Shown here: positions 10,801 to 19,039 of the stretch, piece by piece | Position numbering within the stretch: position 1 is the stretch's first letter | Layout: every line of letters begins with the position of its first letter | Origin: Cysteiniphilum halobium | GTDB lineage: Bacteria; Pseudomonadota; Gammaproteobacteria; Francisellales; Francisellaceae | Direction of reading: 5' to 3' | Assembly (NCBI RefSeq): GCF_003574425.1 | Contig: NZ_QLIU01000004.1 | Coordinates: forward strand, 1 to 41,889 | DNA length: 41,889 nt | Translations under genes and position numbers: made by a program | The notes under the pieces: generated by a model | What the model saw: the letters and a program-made list of their open reading frames with translations, nothing else | Databases searched by the model: none | What the model was told of the DNA's origin: nothing

Positions 10801-12326
10801 TTCAGTGAATTATTCGCACTGATACCATTGCTACTATACCCAGGCAATGCGTGAGATGTAAGATCCGCATTACTACCCTCTAGCTTTAAAAATAAGTCAT
10901 TTCCAGATTCATCTGTCTGTGCTCTTAGCAGTACAGCACAACTGTCTCCTTTCTTAAGCGGCTCACCAGACAAACAATTGCTTCCCTGTGTAGCACTCTT
11001 TATATCAAAACGACTGCTTACATCATTACCATTACCATCAATCACTTTATAATCAGCTGAATCTGTTGAAGGGACCCAATCCATAAAGCCCGTGTTCTCA
11101 AAGAATATTTGATTATCATGGTTAGCAAGAAATGTACTGTCTTGAGCCAATTCAATTTTAGAGCGTCCATCAACAGCCACTGTCAGATTTATGCTGTCTC
11201 TATTTGAAACATCTGCCGTTTGTAATGTTAATATCAGGCTTTCTTTTCCTGCTATCTCATGTGAAATACTTGGATCAATAACGACTTTAGCCATACAACT
11301 CTTATTGGGCAGCAAAGGTAAGTCACATGCTGCAACATCCAAGCTTATAGCATCGGTTTGTGGTGACACGCTTAATTGAATACCGGTAATGTTTGCATTA
11401 CTAACATTCAATAATGATACATTAGCTTCTAACTTTCCATTTACTTCAGTAAACTTATCAATGTTATCTAGCGAAGATGTCAAATCACTTAAATGTATCT
11501 GTGGCTGCAATTGATAAGCTTGAGTCTTAAAACGCGCACTGCTATAAGTGATATATGACTCTGGGTTAGCTTCATCTAACTGCGCCTGCCATTTTTTAAG
11601 GGCTAACTGTGCTTCTGTGCTATCCTCAAGGATAAAGCTTAACTTGGCAGATTCACCACTTTTGATTTCAGCGATCTGAGTACTTTGTGTTATAAAAGGA
11701 GATATTACCGATGGAAAGGTAACCTTAGGGTTGTTGATGGCCTTAGCTGTCGCATTGTTAATGCTAAGGCTAAATTCATCTCCTAAACCGATTGGATCAA
11801 TATGACTGATGCTAAATTTATCTTTTTCAAACTCAGGATCATCAGGCATTTTGAATATGAAATTAAGCTTTGATTCGGGTGAGCCCGCTGTTGTGGTATA
11901 AACAACTTTTCCCGTATAGTTATACTCTTGTTTTGTAGTGCTAACTTTCCAGCGATCTACACAACTTTCCCCAGTAGATAAAATATTTTTGTCCAAACAG
12001 GATTCATTTGTTTTAATTTCTGTGAACTTAACATATGTACCATCTTGTGATTCAGCAATAATCTCTCTTGATAATATTTTTAATTGGCTATTGCTACTAG
12101 CTGCTTGAATCTGCATTTTTCTTACCAATTCTGCACTTAATGCCACCTCCAATATAGCTTCTTCATCACTTTTATAGGCATTTGAAGTATCTGTTGTAAT
12201 CTTAGAAACTGCAGTGATACCAGATGGAACAGGTTTAGGTTCAGTGCCTGAACCACCTCCACCGCCACAAGCAGACAATACTAAAACAGACAATAAATAT
12301 AGTGGTTTGCGTGCTAACGTTCTCAT
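7875..12326 (-). CDS. Giant surface lipoprotein with Ig-like stalk and seven-bladed RCC1-like head (paralogue)
   Basis: This 1483-residue lipoprotein is a tandem paralogue of the gene downstream of it. The signal peptide ends VLSAC (Cys20) followed by five glycines, and a GGA-type ribosome site precedes the ATG. The stalk carries the same paired-cysteine Ig-like signatures; one block around residues 690-740 (KTADDLA...NEDETGGQVIRF) is almost identical between the two proteins. From about residue 1100 there are seven RCC1-like repeats, each with a cysteine strand and a YCWG strand. Blade sequences differ more between paralogues than stalk sequences do, which may indicate head diversification. 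It lies divergent from the CorC-like gene. Anchoring in the outer membrane is inferred from the lipobox and the glycine at +2. No enzymatic motif was seen. Confidence 0.85.
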   Translation of the reverse strand: MRTLARKPLYLLSVLVLSACGGGGGSGTEPKPVPSGITAVSKITTDTSNAYKSDEEAILEVALSAELVRKMQIQAASSNSQLKILSREIIAESQDGTYVKFTEIKTNESCLDKNILSTGESCVDRWKVSTTKQEYNYTGKVVYTTTAGSPESKLNFIFKMPDDPEFEKDKFSISHIDPIGLGDEFSLSINNATAKAINNPKVTFPSVISPFITQSTQIAEIKSGESAKLSFILEDSTEAQLALKKWQAQLDEANPESYITYSSARFKTQAYQLQPQIHLSDLTSSLDNIDKFTEVNGKLEANVSLLNVSNANITGIQLSVSPQTDAISLDVAACDLPLLPNKSCMAKVVIDPSISHEIAGKESLILTLQTADVSNRDSINLTVAVDGRSKIELAQDSTFLANHDNQIFFENTGFMDWVPSTDSADYKVIDGNGNDVSSRFDIKSATQGSNCLSGEPLKKGDSCAVLLRAQTDESGNDLFLKLEGSNADLTSHALPGYSSNGISANNSLNSKYVIINKPLSVFYTVAPPEEQIVKGFTIKDASGEVIHGVVQDTDYPQSCIIDQTIASIHNPCQLKLDIPKEAIVLSQFAPTVVIEWKDGTSSDVHTIIGVIDPQDPDADISGLFSFMQLSGDLTYIDANENGLQIKLNNTTDTVISGFEVEILPQWLRDIVDISSLSKITIPSGQEIVTHLGLQIDKTADDLAAALKDHLTAVVANANEDETGGQVIRFKSSNAVMAYHPAIEVDLFPYIDTQEENARQTLTQRLVFDKPALQYIEVVNPTEYRHILSFSEALPMGINRVTEGGISGLVNCSGLLDQLLPKARCAVIFEAQSDANVSEGDHLDIMLTPEEGAITQTTTLQIDFQTNYVYSIGYQPESSAIELPISGNKVYNLKLVNNEEAMQWLPSSNMTDYVLHHHQGIDGLHITGPTQAPSCMDGDTVASGGYCYIGLEVRHDAGIQNDYQLSLQMGQSNLAVETLAVGEVSIVDHGKASVQLQKNGQSISSVQAGELVEIGIIAPENWYTSTENDQIFSINASNPAISFPNGNTCKLSVANQDTQCLVAIAVDRELSSGVYNISIDPDETTDLPIGQVQINMSVLAKSAYNQIMSGSKSDTACAKTLDNKIYCWGYNGSSGKLGNDTDVLASLLPTALKKGQLPAVEDIKKLSQGWVHACALATNGKAYCWGSNSSGQLGNADYPENAKVPVEVSNGDIPASAQLKNIAAGERVSCAVDDQNNIYCWGRNYYKLIKNSSQESFLLPTKISKGQIPSAAEITDIELGFAHACVLTNEKKAYCWGSGENGQLGNGGASDSPAYPRAVSQSGIGFNMIATGALHTCALSDNKQDIYCWGRKSTLGSFPNEQQEKPTQVNQTIIPSGTLLNKITAGHYHACALADDGQAYCWGMNAKGQLGVGHDNTEYRAVVVKKGKIPSDVALIDITAGDHYTCGIGSDNQSYCWGDNNYGQLGDGTKVDRYTPVLTKPAVD

Positions 12327-12358
12327 TCATTTATTCCTTTTGTTTAGACTTCAAATAG

Positions 12359-12387
12359 AATATGAATAAAAAGAACACTATCGTAAA
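12359..12387 (-). promoter_or_regulatory. Shared promoter module, lipoprotein gene 3
   Basis: TTTACG (12382-12387), 17 bp, CATATT (12359-12364) on the minus strand, in the same arrangement as before the two sister genes. The adjoining upstream stretch (ATTTCATAATTTAATTTTACG-like) is also shared. The divergent CorC-like gene starts about 150 bp further on. Confidence 0.65.
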
Positions 12388-12540
12388 ATTAAATTATGAA
12401 ATAAGGTTATTTATCTTGCTGATAACAGCAGACAATGCCTAACAAAAAATAAAGCATAAAAACAATAAAAATAATGCGCGCCATACTGCTGATTGTTATG
12501 ATAAGTATGAGATAAACTTAACACATAACCAATAATACAC

Positions 12541-13791
12541 ATGGATCTTAGCTTTACACTTATTCTTTTGGCTATTTTAATTCTGTGCTCTGCCTTTTTT
12601 TCAGGGTCTGAGACCGCAATGATGTCCTTGAATAAATACAAATTGCGCCACATGGCAAAACGTAAAAACAAAGCAGCGAAACGCAGTTTAAATCTTATCA
12701 AACGCCCTGATCGCCTATTGGGTATGATTCTTGTAGGTAATACCTTTGCCAATATCATTGCTTCGGCAATTCTAACCAGCTATGCCGAACAGCACTTTGG
12801 ACATATTGGCATGATTATCTCAACAATTGGACTAACCATTATTATTCTGCTATTTGCAGAGATTATTCCGAAAACGTTGGCTGCTCTTTTTCCACAAAAA
12901 CTTGCATTTCCAGCATCTTTTTTATTACTTATTTTACTGGTTTTATTTTACCCATTAGTGTGGCTTTTAAATGGTTTTGCCAGTCTCCTATTTCGCTTAG
13001 TTGGCTTAAAAATAAAACATAAAGAAACCGCAGAGCCGCTAAGTAGTGATGAGATTCACTCTGTTGTGCATGATTCTAAAAGCAAGTTAGGCCCCAGAAA
13101 CAAAAATATGCTCTTGGGTGTTCTAGAGCTTGATCAAATCAAAGTTTCTGATGTGATGATTCCCCATCACAAAATCGAGTATCTTAACTTAAGTCTTGAT
13201 ATTGAACAAATCATTAACCAAATTGTTAACGCAAAACATTCTATTTTGATCGCCTGTTATGAAAATATTGAGAACATTGCTGGCATTATTCTTACACGCG
13301 AGGCATTAAAATTTATTGCAACAGATGACACACCAACCTATGAAGAAGTTTTGACATTACTTAAAGATCCTTACTATATTCCGGATCACCTATCTATCAA
13401 GCGCCAATTGATTAACTTCCAGCAAAAAGGAATGCGTTTTGCCACTGTGGTGAATGAATATGGTGAGATTGAAGGAATTATTACCGTTGAGGATATTATT
13501 GAAGAAATTGTTGGTGAGTTTGCTGATACCTACAACCTTGAAACACATATTAAAACTGGTAAAGATAATACTTATAGCACTACAGGAGACACAACCATTC
13601 GTGAGATCAATCGTCATTTGCATTTACATTTACCAACTCAAGGCGCTAAAACCATCTCTGGGTTTATTATCGATGAATTACGCGAAATACCCATTGGCAA
13701 CTGTTGCCTTAAAATCAATGGTTTTATCATTGAGGTGAAAAAAGTTGAAAATAATATGATTAAACTGGTTAAGATCCATCAGATCAATTAA
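12541..13791 (+). CDS. HlyC/CorC (CNNM/DUF21) family membrane protein
   Basis: This 416-residue protein begins with a DUF21/CNNM membrane domain. The first helix contains the family pattern FFSGSETAMMSLNK near residues 19-33, and further hydrophobic segments lie at about 57-160. Two CBS domains follow (about 200-330; VSDVMIPHHKIEYL opens the first), then the small CorC_HlyC domain (about 345-410). The family includes Mg/Co transporters and regulators; exact ion and direction cannot be read from the sequence. The length is normal for the family. No clear ribosome site is seen before the ATG. It diverges from the third giant lipoprotein gene and converges with the PACE pump gene, 5 bp away. Confidence 0.85.
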   Translation: MDLSFTLILLAILILCSAFFSGSETAMMSLNKYKLRHMAKRKNKAAKRSLNLIKRPDRLLGMILVGNTFANIIASAILTSYAEQHFGHIGMIISTIGLTIIILLFAEIIPKTLAALFPQKLAFPASFLLLILLVLFYPLVWLLNGFASLLFRLVGLKIKHKETAEPLSSDEIHSVVHDSKSKLGPRNKNMLLGVLELDQIKVSDVMIPHHKIEYLNLSLDIEQIINQIVNAKHSILIACYENIENIAGIILTREALKFIATDDTPTYEEVLTLLKDPYYIPDHLSIKRQLINFQQKGMRFATVVNEYGEIEGIITVEDIIEEIVGEFADTYNLETHIKTGKDNTYSTTGDTTIREINRHLHLHLPTQGAKTISGFIIDELREIPIGNCCLKINGFIIEVKKVENNMIKLVKIHQIN

Positions 13792-13796
13792 ATTGT

Positions 13797-14243
13797 CTAA
13801 GCCATAGCTCTACGAGACAACTGAAGATATATGTAATCAAATAGCCAGTTATAGACAAAAGCATAAATCAAGAAAAATACAACAAAACCAATATCAACGA
13901 TAAATGCCTGCCATAATGTCATATTAAGCCAATAAGCAACCAATGGAATGGTTACAACCAAAAGCCCCAGCTCAAATAGCAAAGCGTGCATGACACGTAT
14001 TACCATACTACGCTTAAAGCGGTCTTTACCAATCTTTGCTTCATAGTAATCAAACATCCAGTTATAAATGAAATTCCATAACATCGCCATCAATGAGATA
14101 AACACCCCTAATGCTCCGACCTCAACAATGCTTTTATTTAATATCAATGCCGCTACAGGGGCAAAAATAATGATTGCAATTAACTCAAAGCCAATCATAT
14201 GAATGATACGTGTTGTCAAACTAAATCCATTATTTTGTTGCAT
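13797..14243 (-). CDS. PACE-family multidrug efflux protein
   Basis: This 148-residue protein has four transmembrane helices arranged as two related pairs. Each pair begins with a conserved acidic helix (RIIHMIGFELIAI and RVMHALLFELGLL) and ends with the pattern WNFIYNWMFDYYEAK or YAFVYNWLFDYIYLQ. This two-fold layout is diagnostic of bacterial transmembrane pair proteins such as AceI, which export chlorhexidine and other biocides by proton antiport. The start at MQQNNGF is chosen because AAAGAGAG lies six bases upstream. A start 14 codons earlier is possible but less typical. The gene stands alone between the CorC-like gene and a palindromic repeat. The substrate is unknown. Confidence 0.85.
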   Translation of the reverse strand: MQQNNGFSLTTRIIHMIGFELIAIIIFAPVAALILNKSIVEVGALGVFISLMAMLWNFIYNWMFDYYEAKIGKDRFKRSMVIRVMHALLFELGLLVVTIPLVAYWLNMTLWQAFIVDIGFVVFFLIYAFVYNWLFDYIYLQLSRRAMA

Positions 14244-14275
14244 AACAAACTCTCTTTGTTTTTTGTTACTATATA

Positions 14276-14346
14276 TACCCATCACAAACTATTTTACAGA
14301 GTTTCTTTCTTTGCAACTCAACACCGCAAAAGACTTACGATGGGTA
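14276..14346. repeat. Short inverted-terminal repeat element (71 bp)
   Basis: The element starts TACCCATCACAAAC and ends in the inverted counterpart GATGGGTA. Inside each end lies an ATTTTACAG or TTTTGCGG stretch. Copies with the same ends but different middles are at 22386-22482 and 28552-28714, and single ends occur at 41462 and 41749. It looks like a non-autonomous miniature inverted-repeat element. The rest of the 14244-14532 gap shows only AT-rich sequence that should hold the promoter of the adaptor cassette; I could not assign it with confidence. Confidence 0.6.
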
Positions 14347-14532
14347 TTAATTCAATAAGTCATTAGTTTAATCAAACTACTGTTATTTTAAAATACGCAC
14401 TAAATACGTACTTTGCCATATTGTTATCGTCAAATTCGCACATAAGAAAAAGTTATTATCCATTGTTATCATAACCACTTATTACTACGCTAAAATAAAG
14501 ACAGAAACAGATGCTATTTACAGGGAACCATC

Positions 14533-15333
14533 ATGTACAAATCCATTATTTTCTATACCAGCATGCTTATAACGAGCGTACTATATGCAGTCGATGCACC
14601 CACAGCAATCACTACATATAATAAATCAAGTAGCACATATGCCTCTTTATTTCCCATTCAAAAAGCTTCACTTTCAAGCCCAATGACGGGTGTTATTCAA
14701 AAAATTAACTTTCGCCCGGGAGATCAATTCAAACAAGGTGATGTGCTTGTTCAGTTTGATTGTGAGGAGGTTGATTTAAAAAGCAAGCGTGCTCAAGCAG
14801 AGCTTGATGCAGCCAGTGCACAATTAGATAGTACGACCGAGCTTATGCGCTTAAACTCCGCGAGCAAAATTGAGCTTGCCAAGGCAAAAAGTCAATTTGA
14901 AATTGCCAAGGCTGATCTTAACATCATGAAATTTCAACAAAAACAGTGTCAGGTTTTGGCTCCTTATCATGGCGAGGTAGTGCATCAATCAGCCCAAGAC
15001 AATGAAACAGTTAAAACCGATGATCCATTAATTGATATCATTGATAATCGTGAACTTGAGATTAAGATGTACATCCCTTCAACCTGGCTACAACATGTCA
15101 AAATACATACACCTTTTACTTTACTTTTAGATGAGCTACCTAAAGCGCGGTTTCACGCAACTGTAACAAAGATCGTCGGACAAATTGATCCAGCCAGCCA
15201 ATCTATTTTAATTTATGGCAAGCTGACAACATCAGATACAAGCAATGAGCTAACACCACAAATGCTTTTCTCTGGCATGAGTGGCATTGCCTACTTTGAT
15301 CTAGATACACAAACACCGGTTAGTAAGGAGTAG
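14533..15333 (+). CDS. HlyD-type periplasmic adaptor subunit
   Basis: This 266-residue membrane-fusion-type adaptor has an N-terminal signal peptide (about residues 1-19). A lipoyl half follows (about 47-80; VIQKINFRPGDQFKQGDVL), then a short alpha hairpin (about 80-140), the second lipoyl half, and a beta-barrel domain (about 175-255). It is short compared with the usual 350-400 residues of RND or ABC adaptors. GGGA lies upstream of the start. It is the first gene of a three-gene cassette: the next gene starts after 5 bp, and the third starts 3 bp after the second ends. No inner-membrane RND pump or ABC transporter accompanies it, so its partner is probably the M50-HlyD protein encoded two genes later. 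That partnership is inferred from gene order. Confidence 0.8.
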   Translation: MYKSIIFYTSMLITSVLYAVDAPTAITTYNKSSSTYASLFPIQKASLSSPMTGVIQKINFRPGDQFKQGDVLVQFDCEEVDLKSKRAQAELDAASAQLDSTTELMRLNSASKIELAKAKSQFEIAKADLNIMKFQQKQCQVLAPYHGEVVHQSAQDNETVKTDDPLIDIIDNRELEIKMYIPSTWLQHVKIHTPFTLLLDELPKARFHATVTKIVGQIDPASQSILIYGKLTTSDTSNELTPQMLFSGMSGIAYFDLDTQTPVSKE

Positions 15334-15338
15334 GCAAT

Positions 15339-16679
15339 ATGAAAGACACATTAGCCAATCTTCTTTCTTTACAACAAGAATTAAGAGAAATTAACAAACT
15401 CAATGAGCTTGCTTTTTTTATAGCGCATCAAAGCAAAATAGTGATTGACTATCAACGCGCTCTGGTGTGGAGCTCTTGGCAAAATAAACATATTCAAATC
15501 AAGAGTGTTTCAGGCATTACTCGTTTAAACAAAACAAGCCCCTATCAGATATCAGCCATTCAATTTATTGATAAATTAATCACTTATTATGCACAAAGTA
15601 CAGAGCTACAAACGATTGATAGCGAAACATCTGTTGAAGCCGTCAATAAAATCTGGCTGGAGCCCTTATCAAAATATGCAACCTTTTATTTCTTTCGTAA
15701 TAACCGCAAAGAAATCATCGGTGGTGTGCTGTTATTAAACAACGCACTACCTGAGGAAAATGAGTTTAAACAATTTGATTGGATTGTCCATTCGTACAAA
15801 CAAGCATGGTTTCATTTAAGCAAACCGCGTAACATCTTTGGCCAATTTGCTTATTATTTTAAAAGTCGTAAACGTCGCATTATTTGGCTGGTCATTATAG
15901 CGGCATTTCTTGCGATGTTTATTCGTGTGCCGCAAAGTGTATTAGCACCTGCTACAATTATCGCCAAAGATCCTATGATCATTACCGTACCAATGGAAGG
16001 TGTAATTGAAACTGTTTTTGTAAAACCTGAGCAATATGTCACGCAAGGTGAGGTCTTATTTGATATGGATAAGCGTGATCTTATCAATGCCAATGAGCTT
16101 GCGCAAAAAGAGCTTGCCACAGCCACTGCCAAATACAAAACAGCAATTCAAAGCAGTTATCAAGATATTGAAAAACGTGCTGAAATTCAGGTTTTACAAG
16201 CTTTAATGCAAGAAAAACAACTCGAAGTTAACTATACCGCACATTTGATTAGTGAATCAGATGTAAAAAGTCCCATTAATGGTATTGCCATTATTGATAC
16301 CCCTAATCAATGGTTTGGTAAACCTGTTGTGACTGGTGAAAATGTGATGCAAGTGGCAACGCCTAGACAGGTTGAGATGGAAATTTGGCTGCCTGTAGCT
16401 GATGCCATTAGCTTTAATAAAGGTGATAAAGTGAAGTTGTTCTTGAATGCTGACCCACTTAATCCCGTTTATGGCACCATAGATTATGCAAGCTTTGAAG
16501 CAACTATTACACCATCACAAATCTTAGCCTATCAAGTAATTGCACGCATTAACTCAGATCAGGATATACCTAAGATTGGTAGCCAAGGAACTGCCAAATT
16601 AATGGGCAATAATGTCAGCTTATTTTATTACTTGTTCCGCAAACCAATCACAACCTTACGACAATTTTTCGGGTGGTAA
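15339..16679 (+). CDS. HlyD-family adaptor with GAF-like cytosolic N-terminus
   Basis: This 446-residue protein has no signal peptide. Residues about 1-160 form a soluble region resembling a divergent GAF domain, with alternating strands ending GGVLLLNNALPEENEF. A basic segment (RKRR, 177-180) and one transmembrane helix (about 181-196) follow. The periplasmic part is an HlyD adaptor: lipoyl half near 215-250 (VPMEGVIETVFVKPEQ), a coiled hairpin about 250-300, the second lipoyl half (SPINGIAII), then a beta barrel. The topology puts a possible sensor in the cytosol and the adaptor outside. GGAG precedes the start, overlapping the stop codon of the first cassette gene. I know similar adaptors beside M50-HlyD genes in other bacteria, but their function is not established. 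The GAF call is tentative. Confidence 0.75.
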   Translation: MKDTLANLLSLQQELREINKLNELAFFIAHQSKIVIDYQRALVWSSWQNKHIQIKSVSGITRLNKTSPYQISAIQFIDKLITYYAQSTELQTIDSETSVEAVNKIWLEPLSKYATFYFFRNNRKEIIGGVLLLNNALPEENEFKQFDWIVHSYKQAWFHLSKPRNIFGQFAYYFKSRKRRIIWLVIIAAFLAMFIRVPQSVLAPATIIAKDPMIITVPMEGVIETVFVKPEQYVTQGEVLFDMDKRDLINANELAQKELATATAKYKTAIQSSYQDIEKRAEIQVLQALMQEKQLEVNYTAHLISESDVKSPINGIAIIDTPNQWFGKPVVTGENVMQVATPRQVEMEIWLPVADAISFNKGDKVKLFLNADPLNPVYGTIDYASFEATITPSQILAYQVIARINSDQDIPKIGSQGTAKLMGNNVSLFYYLFRKPITTLRQFFGW

Positions 16680-16682
16680 ATT

Positions 16683-18866
16683 ATGCAGATGTCAATGAAC
16701 TCAGAATTACCAGAGATTCTTCCTCCTTTACGTGAAGGTGTTGCACTGCAAAAAGGTGGTATGGACTTTAATAATAGTCCAACATGGGTTGTTCAAGACC
16801 TTTTGAATAATCGCTTTTTTCATCTTGGCTGGCGCGAGCATGAGATATTGCGCTTTTGGCAGCGCATTTCTCCTGATGAGTTAATCAACACGGTTAAAGC
16901 AAACTCACTTGCACAAGTTAGCATAGATGACATCACACACATGCTAAAATTTTTATCACAAAACTGCCTGATTGAACAACCTTTCAGCACTATGAAAACC
17001 ATTAATGAAGCGCAATCATCCAAAAAAACCAATTGGTTTTTATGGCTTGCCAAAAACTATTTGTTCTTTCGTATTCCGCTGGTCAAGCCAAATCGTTTTT
17101 TAAATGCTATTTATCCTTATATGCGTTTTGCACTTGGTAAAGGTTTCGCACTTAGTATGATACTGTTAGGCATTATTGCTATTATTTTTACTCTAAGACA
17201 ATGGGATCAATTTACCCACACATTTTTTGCGCTGTTCTCCATTCAATACATCTTACTTTATGGTATTGCATTAATACTTGCTAAAAGCTGTCATGAATTA
17301 GGTCATGCTTTGATGTGCAAGAAATATGCGTTGAATGTCCCGACCATGGGTATAGCATTTTTGGTGATGTTTCCGATGCTTTATACCGATACCGGAGAAA
17401 GCTGGAAAATCAATGAGCCTAAAGAGCGTGTAACCATTGCATTAGCAGGTGTGATTACTGAAACATATATTGCCATCTTTGCCTTGTGTGCCTGGCTATT
17501 AATGCCTGAAGGAGCGCTCAAAAGTATCTGCTTTTTTCTAGCAACTTATAGCTTAATGACAACCTATATTATTAATATCAGCCCTTTTCTGCGCTTTGAT
17601 GGTTACCATGTGCTTTCTGATATTCTAAGCATGCGCAATCTGCAAACACGTGCCTTTGCACTGACTAAATGGAAATTACGCGAGATGCTATTTGGACTTA
17701 ACATGCCTGCACCTGAGCAATTTTCTAAAGCGCGTCAACGTGTTTTGATCACTTATGCAGTATTGACCTGGATCTATCGCTTTGTGCTCTTTCTAGGAAT
17801 TGCAATTATGGTCTATTACTTATTTTTTAAAGCGCTAGGTATTATCCTATTTGTCATTGAAATCGTTTATTTCATTTTACACCCCATTTATCGTGAACTA
17901 AAAGTCTGGTGGAGTATGAAAAGCAACATATCACTTAATAAAAATACCTTAATCTTATTAATTATTATGCTTATTTTAGTGGGTTTATTTTTCATTCCAT
18001 GGCAATCACAGGTCTCATTGCCAGCAACCCTATCTTATCAAACCAAGCCACTTTATACCGAGATTGCAGCACGCGTTGTATCTGTCAATGTTAAAAAAGG
18101 GGATAGTGTTAAAAAAGGACAACTCTTAGCACAACTGGCGTCTGATCAACTTGATTTTCAAGTTGCACAAACTAAGGAAAAACTAAAGCAGTTAATCTGG
18201 CAACAAAGAAATAGTGTCCACTTTCAAACGAAACTAGACCAACAATCCGTGTTACAAACACAAATTAATCACACTAAAACACAACTAAGTCAATTGTTAA
18301 AACAACAAGATAAGTTAAAATTTACCGCGCCTTTTGATGGCATTGTCGAATCATTATCTGAGGATTTGCATCCTGATGCTTGGCTTAAAGCAAAACAAGC
18401 ACTAATGCTCATTGTTAATAACAAAACTTTGCAGCTACGCGCCTATACAACAGCCGATGATCAGGATCAATTAAAAGTTAATCAAAAGGGCTATTTTGTT
18501 CCTGAAAATATTGATCTTACAAAAATAGCTGTTGAGATTAAGTATATTGTGAGCTCACAATCAAGCATTTTCAAAAGTCAGAATGAAAATAAAGCAAACT
18601 TAAGCTATATTCATGAGGCAGCTCCGCTAAGCGCATATCATGCTTCAAATTTTGGTGGAAGCATTGCTGTTAACCCAGATAAAGAAGGGAAACTGACACC
18701 TCAGGAAAATGTTTTTCTAATTTTATTAACACTTAATTCACCTCTGCCTTATGAATTACCCCATGTTGTCAGAGGTAAGGTGTTTATTGATATTGAACGA
18801 AAATCACTCGCGGCACGTTTATGGCAACAGGTGCTTATCCTCTGGGTGAAAGAATCTGGATTTTAA
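16683..18866 (+). CDS. M50 site-2-protease-like membrane protein fused to HlyD domain
   Basis: This 727-residue protein has an N-terminal cytosolic region (about 1-120) containing SPTWVVQDLLNNRFFHLG, a pattern faintly like PqqD-type peptide-binding folds. The membrane part (about 150-440) carries the zinc motif HELGH (204-208) and a second motif around SPFLRFDGYH with Asp306, the expected third ligand of M50 intramembrane metalloproteases. After the last helix (about 421-437) comes a periplasmic HlyD-like part with two lipoyl halves (VVSVNVKKGDSVKKGQ near 465-480 and FTAPFDGIVESL) joined by a coiled hairpin. Protease and adaptor in one chain resembles YydH-like peptide zinc metalloproteases. 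It is the last gene of the cassette. Zinc ligands are intact, so activity is plausible; the substrate is unknown. Confidence 0.8.
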   Translation: MQMSMNSELPEILPPLREGVALQKGGMDFNNSPTWVVQDLLNNRFFHLGWREHEILRFWQRISPDELINTVKANSLAQVSIDDITHMLKFLSQNCLIEQPFSTMKTINEAQSSKKTNWFLWLAKNYLFFRIPLVKPNRFLNAIYPYMRFALGKGFALSMILLGIIAIIFTLRQWDQFTHTFFALFSIQYILLYGIALILAKSCHELGHALMCKKYALNVPTMGIAFLVMFPMLYTDTGESWKINEPKERVTIALAGVITETYIAIFALCAWLLMPEGALKSICFFLATYSLMTTYIINISPFLRFDGYHVLSDILSMRNLQTRAFALTKWKLREMLFGLNMPAPEQFSKARQRVLITYAVLTWIYRFVLFLGIAIMVYYLFFKALGIILFVIEIVYFILHPIYRELKVWWSMKSNISLNKNTLILLIIMLILVGLFFIPWQSQVSLPATLSYQTKPLYTEIAARVVSVNVKKGDSVKKGQLLAQLASDQLDFQVAQTKEKLKQLIWQQRNSVHFQTKLDQQSVLQTQINHTKTQLSQLLKQQDKLKFTAPFDGIVESLSEDLHPDAWLKAKQALMLIVNNKTLQLRAYTTADDQDQLKVNQKGYFVPENIDLTKIAVEIKYIVSSQSSIFKSQNENKANLSYIHEAAPLSAYHASNFGGSIAVNPDKEGKLTPQENVFLILLTLNSPLPYELPHVVRGKVFIDIERKSLAARLWQQVLILWVKESGF

Positions 18867-18874
18867 ACTACATG

Positions 18875-19037
18875 TTGGCTGAGCTCAGGGGGCATGTGTT
18901 GGCTGAGCGTTAGTCGAAGCCATTTGCTGCCTTCCCTCTTTCCCCTTCGACCGAGCTCAGGGGACGTGCGTTGGCTGAGCGTTCGTCGAAGCCATTGCTG
19001 CCTTCCCTCTTTCCCCTTCGACCGAGCTCAGGGGACG
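18875..19037. repeat. Tandem palindromic repeat (two 72-bp-class copies and a deleted copy)
   Basis: Copy one spans 18899-18970 and copy two 18971-19037, one T shorter. A copy with its middle deleted lies at 18875-18898. Each full unit nests CTGAGC and GTCGAAG against CTTCGAC and GCTCAG, giving a strong hairpin. The GC content is visibly higher than the neighbours. It lies between two convergent genes and may stop transcription from both. Similar CTGAGC-GTCGAAG palindromes are widespread between bacterial genes. Confidence 0.75.
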
Positions 19038-19039
19038 GT

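Noticed and set aside
12411-12758. 115-residue open frame on the minus strand
   Set aside because: It is antisense to the start of the CorC-like gene, has an atypical composition and no ribosome site.
14352-14532. Promoter for the adaptor cassette
   Set aside because: TTGTTA and TAAAAT boxes exist but their spacing (22 bp) does not support a standard promoter.
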